57,606 nucleotides of DNA, taken from IMG/VR virus record IMGVR_UViG_3300037842_000445, positions 1 through 57,606 of that record; one strand, written 5' to 3'. The notes under the pieces are model-generated. The model searched no databases. It had not been told where the DNA came from and saw only the letters and a program-made list of their open reading frames with translations. Made by a program: the position numbers and the translations under genes. This stretch comes from a virus. Positions 6,075-13,952 of this stretch are shown one piece after another; the first letter of the stretch is position 1; the number at the start of each line of letters is the position of its first letter.

Positions 6075-6482
6075 TCAAAGGTCACAATTCTTCTTCTCGT
6101 CGAGGAACTTCTGGATTAGTTGTCCAGCGACCCCCTTCATCGTGGTCTTTCCCCTATCAGTTAACTCGTAGTGGAATTTACCTTCCGGCCCAATCAACTG
6201 ATCAATTAAACCCTTCTTCATTAGACCCTGAATAGTCTCATCCACCTTGTTAGAGACACTGTCGTGTATTAAGGTCATCTGCTTCAAACTAATAGGGTCC
6301 GCGTCAACTTCATACTCAAGGGCATCAAAAATTATTTCGTCTGGATTCACGTTAAGATCCTCCAGCTTTTCAATCCACTCCATAGCCAACTCGGCATCCT
6401 CGTAAACCCCAAGAGGGTCAACACTGATAGTGAGACCGTTGTCTTCGATTTTTACCAGAACGTAGACTATTTCTTCTGACAT
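6075..6482 (-). CDS. hypothetical protein with winged-helix-like C-terminus
   Basis: The 135-residue protein has an acidic N-terminal half and a C-terminal part reading as helix-helix-wing (VDETIQGLMKKGLIDQL..., then FHYELTDRGKTTM), a pattern seen in winged-helix DNA-binding proteins. It lies between thyX and the tRNA array. A regulatory role is inferred from the pattern only. Confidence 0.68.
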   Translation of the reverse strand: MSEEIVYVLVKIEDNGLTISVDPLGVYEDAELAMEWIEKLEDLNVNPDEIIFDALEYEVDADPISLKQMTLIHDSVSNKVDETIQGLMKKGLIDQLIGPEGKFHYELTDRGKTTMKGVAGQLIQKFLDEKKNCDL

Positions 6483-6570
6483 TACCGTAATCTCCTAAGA
6501 AATTTGTACCAGCCGTATATCATACACAAAAAACAACTCAGAACCGTTAATTTACCCAAAAATGGACAAA

Positions 6571-7242
6571 CTACTTTTTAGCAGCCTTGTTTTCCCAAGC
6601 ATCAAGTGTGTGTTTAAACGGCTCACCGGGGATATCTCGGACTAATTGTAGCATTTCTTGAGCTATCTCTCTTATCTCTAACTGTGCGTGCTCAGAATTC
6701 CGAAGTCTTTGGAAATTAGCAAAGCTACGCATGTTAAACGACACGTCGGCTTGAATTTGGCTGTTGTATGCCTTAAAAAACCGTGCTGACTCTTTAGCTC
6801 TCTTTCGCCCTATCGTCTCCGTTAGTTCTTTCAGACACTGGTGGTATAGTTGATTGCCTGCGTCTGTGTAGTCTGTGAGCGTGTCCTTCCACTTCTGAGG
6901 CCAATCCTCTGGAATAAAGAACTTATCCTCGCGTAGCTCCTTATAGCGTGCTGACTCGGCGTTCAGGGAGCTAATACGGTGCTTCAGTAGATGAATATGG
7001 CTGGCGATCTCAGTATTAACCAAGAAATGTACCATACCCTTCTCAAAGGGCGTCTCGTGACCAGCATCCCAAAGAGAATTAATGAGAGTGCCGACCCTCG
7101 CTTGCTTCTCTGGACTAAGATCCCGACTTGTGCTTGTCCACGCACTACAAGCTATTACGGTATCTGATCCGTAATGACCCAGTAATTCTACTTTGTTTCC
7201 CACAATTTTTTCTCCAGAAGGTGAATTCGACGCCGTTGCCAT
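6571..7242 (-). CDS. thyX: flavin-dependent thymidylate synthase ThyX
   Basis: The 223-residue protein carries the ThyX signature at residues 87-99 (KHRISSLNAESAR, family motif RHRxxSxNxxSxR) and the early VELLGHYGSD strand. ThyX makes dTMP from dUMP using FAD, NADPH and methylene-tetrahydrofolate, supplying dTTP for phage replication. A small upstream frame overlaps its first 55 bases. Length and motif fit an intact enzyme. Confidence 0.95.
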   Translation of the reverse strand: MATASNSPSGEKIVGNKVELLGHYGSDTVIACSAWTSTSRDLSPEKQARVGTLINSLWDAGHETPFEKGMVHFLVNTEIASHIHLLKHRISSLNAESARYKELREDKFFIPEDWPQKWKDTLTDYTDAGNQLYHQCLKELTETIGRKRAKESARFFKAYNSQIQADVSFNMRSFANFQRLRNSEHAQLEIREIAQEMLQLVRDIPGEPFKHTLDAWENKAAKK

Positions 7243-7346
7243 TTAATGATTACTTTTTGTTCTTGGATCAGCTTTTCGTTTTCCTTCATTTTCCAAAGAG
7301 CCACGTTCCCCAATCTCCAGTTGTAGAGTTGTTCATCTTCGTTCAT
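7188..7346 (-). CDS. hypothetical basic 52-residue protein overlapping thyX
   Basis: The ATG overlaps the TGA of the upstream gene (ATGA). The peptide MNEDEQLYNWRLGNVALWKM continues into a basic helical stretch (IIKWQRRRIHLLEKKLW) and ends within thyX in another frame. Coupled start and sensible composition support it, but the overlap is longer than usual here. Confidence 0.5.
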   Translation of the reverse strand: MNEDEQLYNWRLGNVALWKMKENEKLIQEQKVIIKWQRRRIHLLEKKLWETK

Positions 7347-7699
7347 AACATGACCCTAAGCTGTTCTTTCCACTTTTCCTTCATATTTGCCGCGTCTTTG
7401 GGATATTGGTCTGGAAGGTTGCTTAGAAATCCAGCCTTTATAAGGTCATCCCACATAGCACTCACCATAGCGATGGCTTCATCATCTTTGTAGTCGCCCA
7501 TATCATCATTTATCTCCTTGGCGTGTACGTACTGATCATCTACGTCTTCTTCAAGAAGATCAAGGATTTTGGTAACATTATCGTCACAACAGCAGTATTG
7601 AAAGAATGTCTGAAGGGCTTCATAACCGTCTGCCTGCTCGCAACCCTCATAATCAATCAACCATTGAATTTTATCTGCCGTACTCAAATCTTCAGACAT
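7343..7699 (-). CDS. hypothetical acidic protein
   Basis: Start at 7699 chosen for its AGGAGA ribosome site (MSEDLSTADKIQWLIDYEGC); upstream codons in frame overlap the previous gene. 118 residues, acidic, with a FFQYCCCDD cysteine cluster. No family recognised. Confidence 0.7.
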   Translation of the reverse strand: MSEDLSTADKIQWLIDYEGCEQADGYEALQTFFQYCCCDDNVTKILDLLEEDVDDQYVHAKEINDDMGDYKDDEAIAMVSAMWDDLIKAGFLSNLPDQYPKDAANMKEKWKEQLRVML

Positions 7700-8291
7700 T
7701 CCACATCTCCTGTTTAAACCAAGTGTCAAACTCATTCTGAACCATTACAACGCCCGGCTTGTTACCCATATAGTATATCGGCTTGATCAAGTCGTTATCT
7801 TTAGCGTGTTTGTAGAATTCCTCTACTTTTGAGGGAAACATTAATCCCCAGTCTATTTCTCCAGCTTTCAACTTACCCTCAATTCTCACCAGATGTTTGT
7901 CTAGGTCGTGATCCTTGGGTTTTCTCAGGTCTAATCCACAACGCACAGAGTTGTAGATGAACAGAATAGCCGCACCCTCTCGGATGTACGCCTTCAAGTC
8001 GTTTTCTTTGAGGGTGAACTTTCCAGCCGTTGGAACCCACTTCATTTCGATTGGCAGGTCTGATCGCTTGCGGAAGTCATATTTAACGTCCGCCATAAAA
8101 TCGGCTCCCGAGGTATTGCCGCTCGCGATAAACTCACCGTCGTTCCCACATCCATTATCCCTTGGGTTCTCCACGACGCCGTCGTCAAGTTGATCCAACC
8201 AAGCGTTCCACCAATAGTTCTCCAGCAGTGTTCCGAATTTGATATCACGTTTGAAGGTATCCTTTGTTCTGTTGTCAAACCTACTATTCAT
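7692..8291 (-). CDS. possible PD-(D/E)xK-type nuclease
   Basis: Start MNSRFDNRTKDTFKRDIKFG at 8291, coupled to the preceding gene. The 199-residue protein has ADFMADVKYDF followed by LPIEMKWVP and a Lys-rich KENDLKAYI. The D...ExK arrangement resembles the restriction-endonuclease-like core, and the early GTLLENYWWNAWLDQL helix fits a family N-terminus. This is motif-level evidence only; it may instead be an inactive relative. Confidence 0.6.
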   Translation of the reverse strand: MNSRFDNRTKDTFKRDIKFGTLLENYWWNAWLDQLDDGVVENPRDNGCGNDGEFIASGNTSGADFMADVKYDFRKRSDLPIEMKWVPTAGKFTLKENDLKAYIREGAAILFIYNSVRCGLDLRKPKDHDLDKHLVRIEGKLKAGEIDWGLMFPSKVEEFYKHAKDNDLIKPIYYMGNKPGVVMVQNEFDTWFKQEMWNV

Positions 8292-8502
8292 CCCATTCCT
8301 CCGGGTCCATACATTCTTCGTAGCCATCCTGCCACTTCTGGAACATAATATCGTCTTCTTCTTCGATGAAGCAGACCCTAAACTCCTGCTCAAATGCTGA
8401 GAATAGTTCTTCAGGGAATGTTATGTGTACTCCATTATCATCGACAACGTGTGTACACTTCTTTAACATTTCTTGGTACGCTTCTTTGAGATCATGAAAC
8501 AT
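8284..8502 (-). CDS. hypothetical acidic 72-residue protein
   Basis: MFHDLKEAYQEMLKKCTHVV with a strongly acidic second half. Its ATG overlaps the stop of the preceding short gene (ATGA-type), and its end overlaps the next start by 8 bases. No family recognised. Confidence 0.65.
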   Translation of the reverse strand: MFHDLKEAYQEMLKKCTHVVDDNGVHITFPEELFSAFEQEFRVCFIEEEDDIMFQKWQDGYEECMDPEEWDE

Positions 8503-8653
8503 TTTTAGTTTCCTCTTCTAATGTATCGCGAATGGAACATTGATATAGAATACCCTGCTCCCAACCCTTCCAGTGGCGACGGTTTCGCGTACCATTTAGT
8601 ATGCAGTCCACCGCTCGTTTGTTTAAGACCGTTTGTTTTGGTATGTTAGACAT
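8492..8653 (-). CDS. hypothetical 53-residue protein
   Basis: MSNIPKQTVLNKRAVDCILN, then a Trp-rich RRHWKGWEQGILYQC segment. Coupled to the following gene by overlap. Basic; function unknown. Confidence 0.6.
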   Translation of the reverse strand: MSNIPKQTVLNKRAVDCILNGTRNRRHWKGWEQGILYQCSIRDTLEEETKNVS

Positions 8654-8660
8654 TAGATTT

Positions 8661-8837
8661 TCACCATTCAATAGATTTCAAAACATAAACATGTTCAATT
8701 CCGGGTTCCTTATCCTTTGCTCTCGCTATTGCAATAGCTTCTTCTTTGGTTTTACCTATCACTCCACCTTCTTCCCAGTCGCCACCCAAATGTTCGTCTA
8801 TGAACTCCCACCATACAACCCTATAATTCTTTTTCAC
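8661..8837 (-). CDS. hypothetical 58-residue protein, GTG start
   Basis: A GTG at 8835-8837 after GGAGATGAAATAAC starts KKNYRVVWWEFIDEHLGGDW; the protein ends HVYVLKSIEW. The segment TKEEAIAIARAK between two strands suggests a small alpha/beta fold. No family recognised. Confidence 0.65.
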   Translation of the reverse strand: MKKNYRVVWWEFIDEHLGGDWEEGGVIGKTKEEAIAIARAKDKEPGIEHVYVLKSIEW

Positions 8838-8888
8838 GTTATTTCATCTCCAAACCACACCAATACAATACTAAGTGTTAGTGCTGAC

Positions 8889-9188
8889 TTAATAATTGCA
8901 GTCATACCAATCCTCCTCTGAAGTTCCCTCTATCTCATAGAGATCAGGAAAACCCGACATGGCGTCTTTGATGGCAATACACGCTTGGTTTAGATGATAC
9001 GAACGCTCATCTGAGTCAAAGATGCCGTCGCCCTTAGTGGTAGACTCGTAAACGGTCTGACCCATATGTTCCGCCCGGAAATAACCGTGACGGAGACGCA
9101 GGTAGCCGACCATTTCGGTGGGGTCGTCTTTCAGGTACACGTCATACTGCTCAGGGCACGCACTACAAGTTTGAACTAACTTAAACAT
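8889..9188 (-). CDS. hypothetical 99-residue protein
   Basis: ATG at 9186-9188 shares one base with the upstream stop. MFKLVQTCSACPEQYDVYLK opens with a CxxC and strand-like segments giving YLRLRHGYFRAE. Probably a small beta-rich protein; function unknown. Confidence 0.68.
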   Translation of the reverse strand: MFKLVQTCSACPEQYDVYLKDDPTEMVGYLRLRHGYFRAEHMGQTVYESTTKGDGIFDSDERSYHLNQACIAIKDAMSGFPDLYEIEGTSEEDWYDCNY

Positions 9189-9400
9189 CACCAACCTCTT
9201 TTCTTTCCAGTTACTTCTTTTAGTGCGTTGATAGCATCTGCGAAGTATTTGAACTGAGTTTTTGTTAGGGCGACCTGTTCACCCAGCTTCTCCAGATCCT
9301 GCATAGCCTTGTCAACCAAGACCAGCCCAGTAGAGAGACCCGCTCTCCACTCTTGTATCTCTGCTTCTTCCAGTGCTTGTGCTTTTCTACCGCAACCCAT
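9188..9400 (-). CDS. hypothetical helical 70-residue protein
   Basis: MGCGRKAQALEEAEIQEWRA; almost entirely helical with heptad-like spacing, ending in a basic KKRGW. GAGGTGAATA ribosome site. Driven by the promoter inside the upstream gene. Confidence 0.68.
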   Translation of the reverse strand: MGCGRKAQALEEAEIQEWRAGLSTGLVLVDKAMQDLEKLGEQVALTKTQFKYFADAINALKEVTGKKRGW

Positions 9401-9602
9401 TATTCACCTCAATTCGTTTACAGTCTTCGGGACACTCACTAGAGTATAACACCCATATCGGCTTTGTCAAGAAGTTAAATCCACAAAACTTGGCAAAATG
9501 CAAAGTATTATCAGGACTTATCGGACCCATCCACAGTTGACCCTCACTATCTACCCACATTGCCGGGTCTTCGTATGTTGTGTTGTCCTTAAACTTCCTC
9601 AC
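9387..9602 (-). CDS. hypothetical 71-residue protein, GTG start
   Basis: GTG at 9600-9602 overlaps the end of the upstream gene. MRKFKDNTTYEDPAMWVDSE, then strand-like segments and CPEDCKRIE near the end. A promoter lies inside the coding sequence. Confidence 0.65.
   Translation of the reverse strand: MRKFKDNTTYEDPAMWVDSEGQLWMGPISPDNTLHFAKFCGFNFLTKPIWVLYSSECPEDCKRIEVNNGLR
9443..9470 (-). promoter_or_regulatory. intragenic sigma70 promoter
   Basis: TTGACA, 16-bp spacer with CCGATA, TATACT, all inside the coding region of the 71-residue gene and pointing at 9188-9400. Confidence 0.65.
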
Positions 9603-9807
9603 TTGGCGGCTCCCTATCTCTTAGACCCACCATACTAAATCGTATTTCCTCAAATAGACGCTGGACAATCACACACATATCAGAGCGGTCAACGTTTGCG
9701 TGTTCCATCGAGTCTATCATTTCACGTCCCCACCTAAGGGATTCATGGTAGTGCTCGGGTTCATTGATAATGTAACCGTCAATGTCTACTAAACGCTTAG
9801 GCTTCAT
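9589..9807 (-). CDS. hypothetical 72-residue protein
   Basis: The ATG at 9805-9807 overlaps the stop of the upstream gene (ATGA) and follows AGGAGAATTGAA. MKPKRLVDIDGYIINEPEHY; acidic helical tail. No family recognised. Confidence 0.66.
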   Translation of the reverse strand: MKPKRLVDIDGYIINEPEHYHESLRWGREMIDSMEHANVDRSDMCVIVQRLFEEIRFSMVGLRDREPPSEEV

Positions 9808-10259
9808 TTCAATTCTCCTGCCATCCATTGTTTTCGTGTAACCTTGACGGCTACCTTGTTTCTGTAATTACCCCAGTCGTAATCGTCTGTTGGAGTCTCA
9901 ATGAAGTACAACTCGTCACCTATAAACATATAGTCATTGGGTTTGATCATCGCGGTTTCTGTTAGTGTAACAGTACACATACGAACATGACCCCATAGAC
10001 TGACGTATCTTTGACCCTCAAACACTTGCGGACCTCCTTCTGTTACTCTGCCGTCGTGAAAAACTTTACCGCTAGGGTCAACATGAACGACGCCTGCGTT
10101 TACGCCCCAACCATCTATAAGCACAGTACGAGGCCCAACTACGTGAGCACCGTGAGCAACAATATAAGCGTCGATTGCTGTCGCCACCTCGTCAGCACTT
10201 AGATGGATATCAACTCCGGGACCATATGCTGACACCCCTTTACCTTGTTCAATTTTCAT
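9804..10259 (-). CDS. hypothetical 151-residue beta-rich protein
   Basis: MKIEQGKGVSAYGPGVDIHL with many Gly and Val residues, then a Lys/Arg-rich end (RNKVAVKVTRKQWM). The centre has repeated short strands (VFHDGRV, YVSLWGHVRM). First gene after the promoter at 10266. No family recognised. Confidence 0.7.
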   Translation of the reverse strand: MKIEQGKGVSAYGPGVDIHLSADEVATAIDAYIVAHGAHVVGPRTVLIDGWGVNAGVVHVDPSGKVFHDGRVTEGGPQVFEGQRYVSLWGHVRMCTVTLTETAMIKPNDYMFIGDELYFIETPTDDYDWGNYRNKVAVKVTRKQWMAGELK

Positions 10260-10265
10260 ATCCCT

Positions 10266-10293
10266 ATTATACCTTTCGTTTAGTGAATGTCAA
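10266..10293 (-). promoter_or_regulatory. sigma70 promoter
   Basis: TTGACA, 16 bp, TATAAT. The TGA stop of the preceding gene (10290) is part of the -35 box. Confidence 0.85.
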
Positions 10294-10550
10294 CAGCAAA
10301 CTTCCATACTTAGTTCTCGATCAAGCTGATAAATACAGACATGCTGAAAACCGACCCTCTGGTTTTTGTAATTGAGGAAGTCAACCTCGTGACTCCCTTG
10401 CCAATAGCCGTTTTCTTTTTCTACCAACTCTTTAAACTTCTCAATGTCACAACTGTAGTAGACCGTGAAGTACCTCAATTGAAATCTCGGCATATCTTCC
10501 TTCTTCACTTCGGGTAGCCACAACTTATCCTGCTTTTTGAATTCGCTCAT
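10290..10550 (-). CDS. hypothetical 86-residue protein
   Basis: Start at ATG 10550 after TAGGAATACG; the in-frame upstream codon is TTG. MSEFKKQDKLWLPEVKKEDM, then an alternating aromatic strand (RYFTVYYSCDIEKF). Ends in VCC with the stop inside the next promoter. Confidence 0.66.
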   Translation of the reverse strand: MSEFKKQDKLWLPEVKKEDMPRFQLRYFTVYYSCDIEKFKELVEKENGYWQGSHEVDFLNYKNQRVGFQHVCIYQLDRELSMEVCC

Positions 10551-10598
10551 CGTATTCCTATTAAACTCCAAATATTTTTAAACGTAGGCACTGTAGTA

Positions 10599-10820
10599 TC
10601 ATGGTTTCACCGTTGCTGGTTTCATTTCAATTCGCCACTCTTTGTTGTTGAGAAAACGAATAGATGGATAATATGGAGCGTCATTGTAGATAGCAGGAAT
10701 CCCAGACTGAAGTAGAACAGGAACGTCTTCTGGATCGTGGCGACCCATCTTCCTCTGAAACTGATTAAATGTCAACCCCGACTCTTTATGGATCAACTTC
10801 CACCTGTTCCACTTGCTCAT
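10599..10820 (-). CDS. hypothetical basic 73-residue protein
   Basis: MSKWNRWKLIHKESGLTFNQ; basic and Trp-rich N-terminus, coupled to the upstream gene by ATGA. Resembles small phage proteins of unknown role. Confidence 0.66.
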   Translation of the reverse strand: MSKWNRWKLIHKESGLTFNQFQRKMGRHDPEDVPVLLQSGIPAIYNDAPYYPSIRFLNNKEWRIEMKPATVKP

Positions 10821-11056
10821 TTCTTAATACCAATCTTTGATAGGATACTGTTCTTAAATGAAGCCGTCAAATGTCTCTGGTCATCAACTACATAACCAAT
10901 CACACAACCATAGTAGAAGTCGCACTTGTTCTTCTCGTTGTAGATCTTTTCAGCCTCCCGTGGGTCTTCAGCATCAATCAGTTGACCGTGACTGTACTCA
11001 ATCCTCGGATGCTCCATCACGCCGCCCGTCTGTAGTGCTACGATATACTTAGTCAC
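10817..11056 (-). CDS. hypothetical 79-residue protein, GTG start
   Basis: GTG at 11054-11056 overlaps the upstream stop. After the initiator, TKYIVALQTGGVMEHPRIEY, then a helix (DPREAEKIYNEKN) and strand; a small alpha/beta protein. Function unknown. Confidence 0.66.
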   Translation of the reverse strand: MTKYIVALQTGGVMEHPRIEYSHGQLIDAEDPREAEKIYNEKNKCDFYYGCVIGYVVDDQRHLTASFKNSILSKIGIKK

Positions 11057-11540
11057 TCGTCACCCCCAAAATCGTCTCAGACCAATTAGTACAGAATTGA
11101 CCCCAGTACTCCCGACTCTCGGTATCAATCAGTTGTGGGTCAAACGGGTTAACATCTGGAAGAGGGTATTCCTCATACAGAGACTCACAGTAATCAACCT
11201 CTTCAACAAGATGGCACATGATGTTCTCCATGAAGAACTCAATCTCGTTCTCATAGTTTTTTAGTGAGCAGGAGAATGTCCACCACTCACCGTCAAACAT
11301 AGAGCCGCCCTCCTTGGGTCCGTACTCGTCCTTAGAAGACTCGAAGGGGTCACCGAAGTCGTCTGGCATGTAAGCCAAAACCCCAAAGGGAATGAACCCA
11401 CAACGACCGTGCATGATCCAGTCGATGACATTAGGGACCGTCACTGCTGTCCAATCACCGTCTTCGTGTAGCTTAGTGATAGCAGCACGATGCTCTGCTT
11501 TGATCTTGACCCTCGCTCTTACGCCTGTATACATTCCCAT
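11049..11540 (-). CDS. hypothetical acidic 163-residue protein
   Basis: AGGAGGAAGAATAAGT precedes the ATG. MGMYTGVRARVKIKAEHRAA, then alternating aromatic and acidic segments with many Trp, Tyr and Cys. No membrane segment. Family not recognised. Confidence 0.7.
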   Translation of the reverse strand: MGMYTGVRARVKIKAEHRAAITKLHEDGDWTAVTVPNVIDWIMHGRCGFIPFGVLAYMPDDFGDPFESSKDEYGPKEGGSMFDGEWWTFSCSLKNYENEIEFFMENIMCHLVEEVDYCESLYEEYPLPDVNPFDPQLIDTESREYWGQFCTNWSETILGVTSD

Positions 11541-11542
11541 AC

Positions 11543-11731
11543 TTATTCTTCCTCCTGTGCATAAAAATGAACCGTCGTCCCGGAGTAATCGGTAGAGATT
11601 GTGACACCGTGCATATCACCCCAGTCTTCCGTAATTTGATTCAGCTTTATCTTATTAAGACCGTTGACGAACGCCATGAAGCGGTCTTTGTCGGTTTCTT
11701 CTTTGAAGTATACATCCGCAAATTTTACCAT
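11543..11731 (-). CDS. hypothetical 62-residue protein
   Basis: MVKFADVYFKEETDKDRFMA, a compact alpha/beta sequence (helix DRFMAFVNGLNKI, strands HGVTISTDY and TTVHFYA) like a ferredoxin-type fold. Unknown function. Confidence 0.65.
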   Translation of the reverse strand: MVKFADVYFKEETDKDRFMAFVNGLNKIKLNQITEDWGDMHGVTISTDYSGTTVHFYAQEEE

Positions 11732-11735
11732 TTAC

Positions 11736-11951
11736 TTAAATCCCTTCGTGAACGATTTTAACACCAAAAAGAGTTATCCACAAAGGTTGATCGAACCTTT
11801 TCTGATAAGTATGAGACCCTCCATCGTCGTGATAACGCTGTAGATGATCTTCTAGGTCGCACCACTCCTTATAGGGGAGAGATACTTCTTTTACCCCTAA
11901 CCTACTCAAAACCATGAAGGTCTCTTTGATCTTGATTACATCCATTTTCAT
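11736..11951 (-). CDS. hypothetical 71-residue protein
   Basis: MKMDVIKIKETFMVLSRLGV; starts by overlap with the preceding stop (ATGA). Ends with a strand LWITLFGVKIVHEGI. Unknown function. Confidence 0.65.
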   Translation of the reverse strand: MKMDVIKIKETFMVLSRLGVKEVSLPYKEWCDLEDHLQRYHDDGGSHTYQKRFDQPLWITLFGVKIVHEGI

Positions 11952-12301
11952 CCCGACACCTTAGTACTAATCTTCATGCGGTCAAACGTCTCGGGTGAAA
12001 CCCCTGAGCAACTGAAGTTGGGAGACCGATAAGGGTCGTGTTTCTTAGCGTTTGTCTCGCTGTTGCCAGCAGACCCTACGTGTGTACCAACCACAAGCCT
12101 AACGCTCTCCAGTTGGTTCTTGACGGCTACTTCAACGTCAGCGTACAACATTTTCTTCTTGTCGTTTTCACTGATCATGAAGGAGAGGACACCTATCTGA
12201 TGTTCAAGCGACTTACACCACGCTCTACATAGTAGAGCATAGATGATAGCTACTATAGAAAACCCACAAGCACCCAGAATACACACGTTTGTAACGTCCA
12301 T
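11948..12301 (-). CDS. single-span membrane protein
   Basis: ATG at 12299-12301 preferred over an upstream GTG. MDVTNVCILGACGFSIVAII leads into one membrane helix (about residues 5-27), then a hydrophilic region with HDPYRSPNFSCSG. N-terminal anchoring suggests a membrane-tethered cytoplasmic or periplasmic domain. Unknown role. Confidence 0.68.
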   Translation of the reverse strand: MDVTNVCILGACGFSIVAIIYALLCRAWCKSLEHQIGVLSFMISENDKKKMLYADVEVAVKNQLESVRLVVGTHVGSAGNSETNAKKHDPYRSPNFSCSGVSPETFDRMKISTKVSG

Positions 12302-12302
12302 A

Positions 12303-12752
12303 CTAACCCCCACTTATCAGAGGTTTTACGTGAACTTTTAGAAAACCGTCTTTGTCTTGGTGAGTGATTGCATACCCAAATCGCGGCCCAACCTTTCTCC
12401 ACGTTGGCTTCCCTTTGTGAGATACATATAATGGCTGGCCCATTGGAATTTTTCTGGGTTTCATCCTGAATAGCAGGTCGCCCTCAATCATGATAGCTAT
12501 CTTACTTCCTAATTGTACGCTGTTTTCTTTGAAAAAATCGATGAGGCTCGTCGAAACAATTTCAGAGGTATGATAAAGAGACACACCCATCAGCTTATCG
12601 TCTATGGTCCTCTTTGTAAACGGTCTTGCTAGGGAATCTCCGGGGCGACGTGGTCTGAAAGTTCCATACATAAAGTCTCCGATGGAGACTATCTCGTTAC
12701 AAAAATGTGATATGTCCGAACTGGTCGTCTTGAGTACTATTAAGTCTTTCAT
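12303..12752 (-). CDS. capsid-decoration-like protein in the early region
   Basis: 149 residues. The second half lines up by eye with the late decoration protein at 52005-52493: MGVSLYHTSE with VGILLNDVVN, SKIAIMIEGDL with GKVTILKRGWV, and AITHQDKDGFLKVHV with SAKDADGYAKVYV. Both look like the small beta-barrel of capsid cement proteins. Being first in an early operon under its own promoter argues against a plain structural role; it may be a repurposed paralogue. The similarity is read by eye and needs a profile comparison. Confidence 0.62.
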   Translation of the reverse strand: MKDLIVLKTTSSDISHFCNEIVSIGDFMYGTFRPRRPGDSLARPFTKRTIDDKLMGVSLYHTSEIVSTSLIDFFKENSVQLGSKIAIMIEGDLLFRMKPRKIPMGQPLYVSHKGKPTWRKVGPRFGYAITHQDKDGFLKVHVKPLISGG

Positions 12753-12774
12753 GTTCTTTCCTTTCTCTCTTCCT

Positions 12775-12802
12775 ATTATAGTCTAGTTATCGGCATTGTC
12801 AA
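12775..12802 (-). promoter_or_regulatory. sigma70 promoter
   Basis: TTGACA, 16 bp with CCGATAA, TATAAT; drives the decoration-like gene and those following it. Confidence 0.88.
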
Positions 12803-12845
12803 GGACAAACTTTAAACTTTCTGTCAGATTACACCGACGGCGTTT

Positions 12846-13100
12846 GTACCTGTGAAGAACTGGGTAGCTCATACAGGAACAATAGTGTTGTTAGTAAGCA
12901 GTGTGGACTTTAAATGCTAGTGGAATTACGATGCTAACAGCGAAACTATGCTTTTCTTCACAGGTCTAGGTTGCACGCCTGCATTGCCTAGATTTGGGTT
13001 TTGCCACACCTTGGAGCGGTCGTTCGCTCTCCGATAACTTACTCTCTCACAATGGGTAAGAACGATAACTTCACCCGATTACGTTTTTGGTACTAATTCT
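12846..13100. ncRNA. structured RNA element, copy A
   Basis: No convincing coding frame. Plus-strand helices: H1 ACCTGTGAAGAA/TTCTTCACAGGT (12848-12859 with 12954-12965), H2 CTAGG/CCTAG (12966-12970 with 12987-12991), H3 GAGCG/CGCTC (13014-13018 with 13025-13029), H4 GGGT+AAG/CTT+ACCC (13054-13060 with 13069-13076), and pseudoknot GTGTGG/CCACAC (12901-12906 with 13004-13009) linking the H1 loop to the H2-H3 junction. Copy B (40719-40975) has every helix with compensated changes. Shared unpaired blocks include GGACTTTA and GATTACGTTTTT. Strand is unresolved: a U-run and possible G-U pairs favour plus, while promoter-like boxes to the right favour minus. Confidence 0.75.
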
Positions 13101-13269
13101 TATGAGCCGCCGGGCCTTTAACACCATGCCCGTCTATAAAAATACCGCTTGAGGATTATAGTGCTTGAACACCAATTCCCCAAACGGCACTTATTACTTT
13201 TACACAACTGTGACAAAGTATGCCCTGAAGACATGTCTGTGACACAACTTTGACATTACTTTGACAGAA

Positions 13270-13941
13270 CTATATCTCTAATATGTTGCCATTGCTACTT
13301 AGTTCCCCAATTTTACCATCGGTAACACAACTAGCGTTGCTAAAGGTAGTTATTAATTGAGGTAACTTCATAGTTCCAGCATTGTTTATCAGCTTCGCGT
13401 TGTGAACGTGACCGAAGCAGTGAAGCCTCGGCTCGACCTCCCAGATTCGCCTCAGGAGGCTCTTACAGCCAACCTGTACCAAACCACCCTCAATCGCTTC
13501 CGTGAGGTCTAAGACCGTCTGAGGAGGCCCGTGAGTGATCACAACATCCGCGTCAAGAGGCATTGTATCCCAAACCCTCCCAATTTTGTGACGAGACATC
13601 ATAAAGTGCCATTCACCAAACGTGGGAGTGTAAGGACTACCCCAGAACTTGAGACCCTCAATGGTAGTATACTTATTTTCAAGATAAGTAATTCCCATCT
13701 TAGCCAGATCTTCAGCGTAGACCATGCGGTGGGCGACTGCCGCGTCATGGTTACCACCTACAAGAATTTTGTGCTTGATAGGGAGCATCTGAAACCATTC
13801 CAAGAAGGGCCACAGTTCAACGCTATTGGGGATCTTGTGCCTCGCGTTAGTGAAGTCTCCACTGTGGATGACCATATCAACGTCGGGCACACTCAGTCTT
13901 CCATGAGACCCATGCGTGTCTGATATGTGCCAGATTTTCAT
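13270..13941 (-). CDS. calcineurin-like metallophosphoesterase
   Basis: 223 residues with the full metal-binding set: DTH (8-10), GD (28-29), GNHD (63-66), TH (136-137) and GHVH (177-180). Such enzymes hydrolyse phosphodiesters or phosphomonoesters; phage members include nucleases, phosphatases and 2',3'-cyclic phosphodiesterases. The substrate cannot be told from sequence. It lies two genes downstream of the DNA ligase. Confidence 0.9.
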   Translation of the reverse strand: MKIWHISDTHGSHGRLSVPDVDMVIHSGDFTNARHKIPNSVELWPFLEWFQMLPIKHKILVGGNHDAAVAHRMVYAEDLAKMGITYLENKYTTIEGLKFWGSPYTPTFGEWHFMMSRHKIGRVWDTMPLDADVVITHGPPQTVLDLTEAIEGGLVQVGCKSLLRRIWEVEPRLHCFGHVHNAKLINNAGTMKLPQLITTFSNASCVTDGKIGELSSNGNILEI

Positions 13942-13952
13942 ACTAACTCTTT

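Noticed and set aside
12846-13100. Group I intron as explanation for RNA copies A and B
   Set aside because: The H1-pseudoknot-H2-H3 order looks like P3-P7-P8-P9, but only 25-41 bases are available where P4-P6 should be, the usual P7/G-site sequence is absent, and neither copy interrupts a gene.
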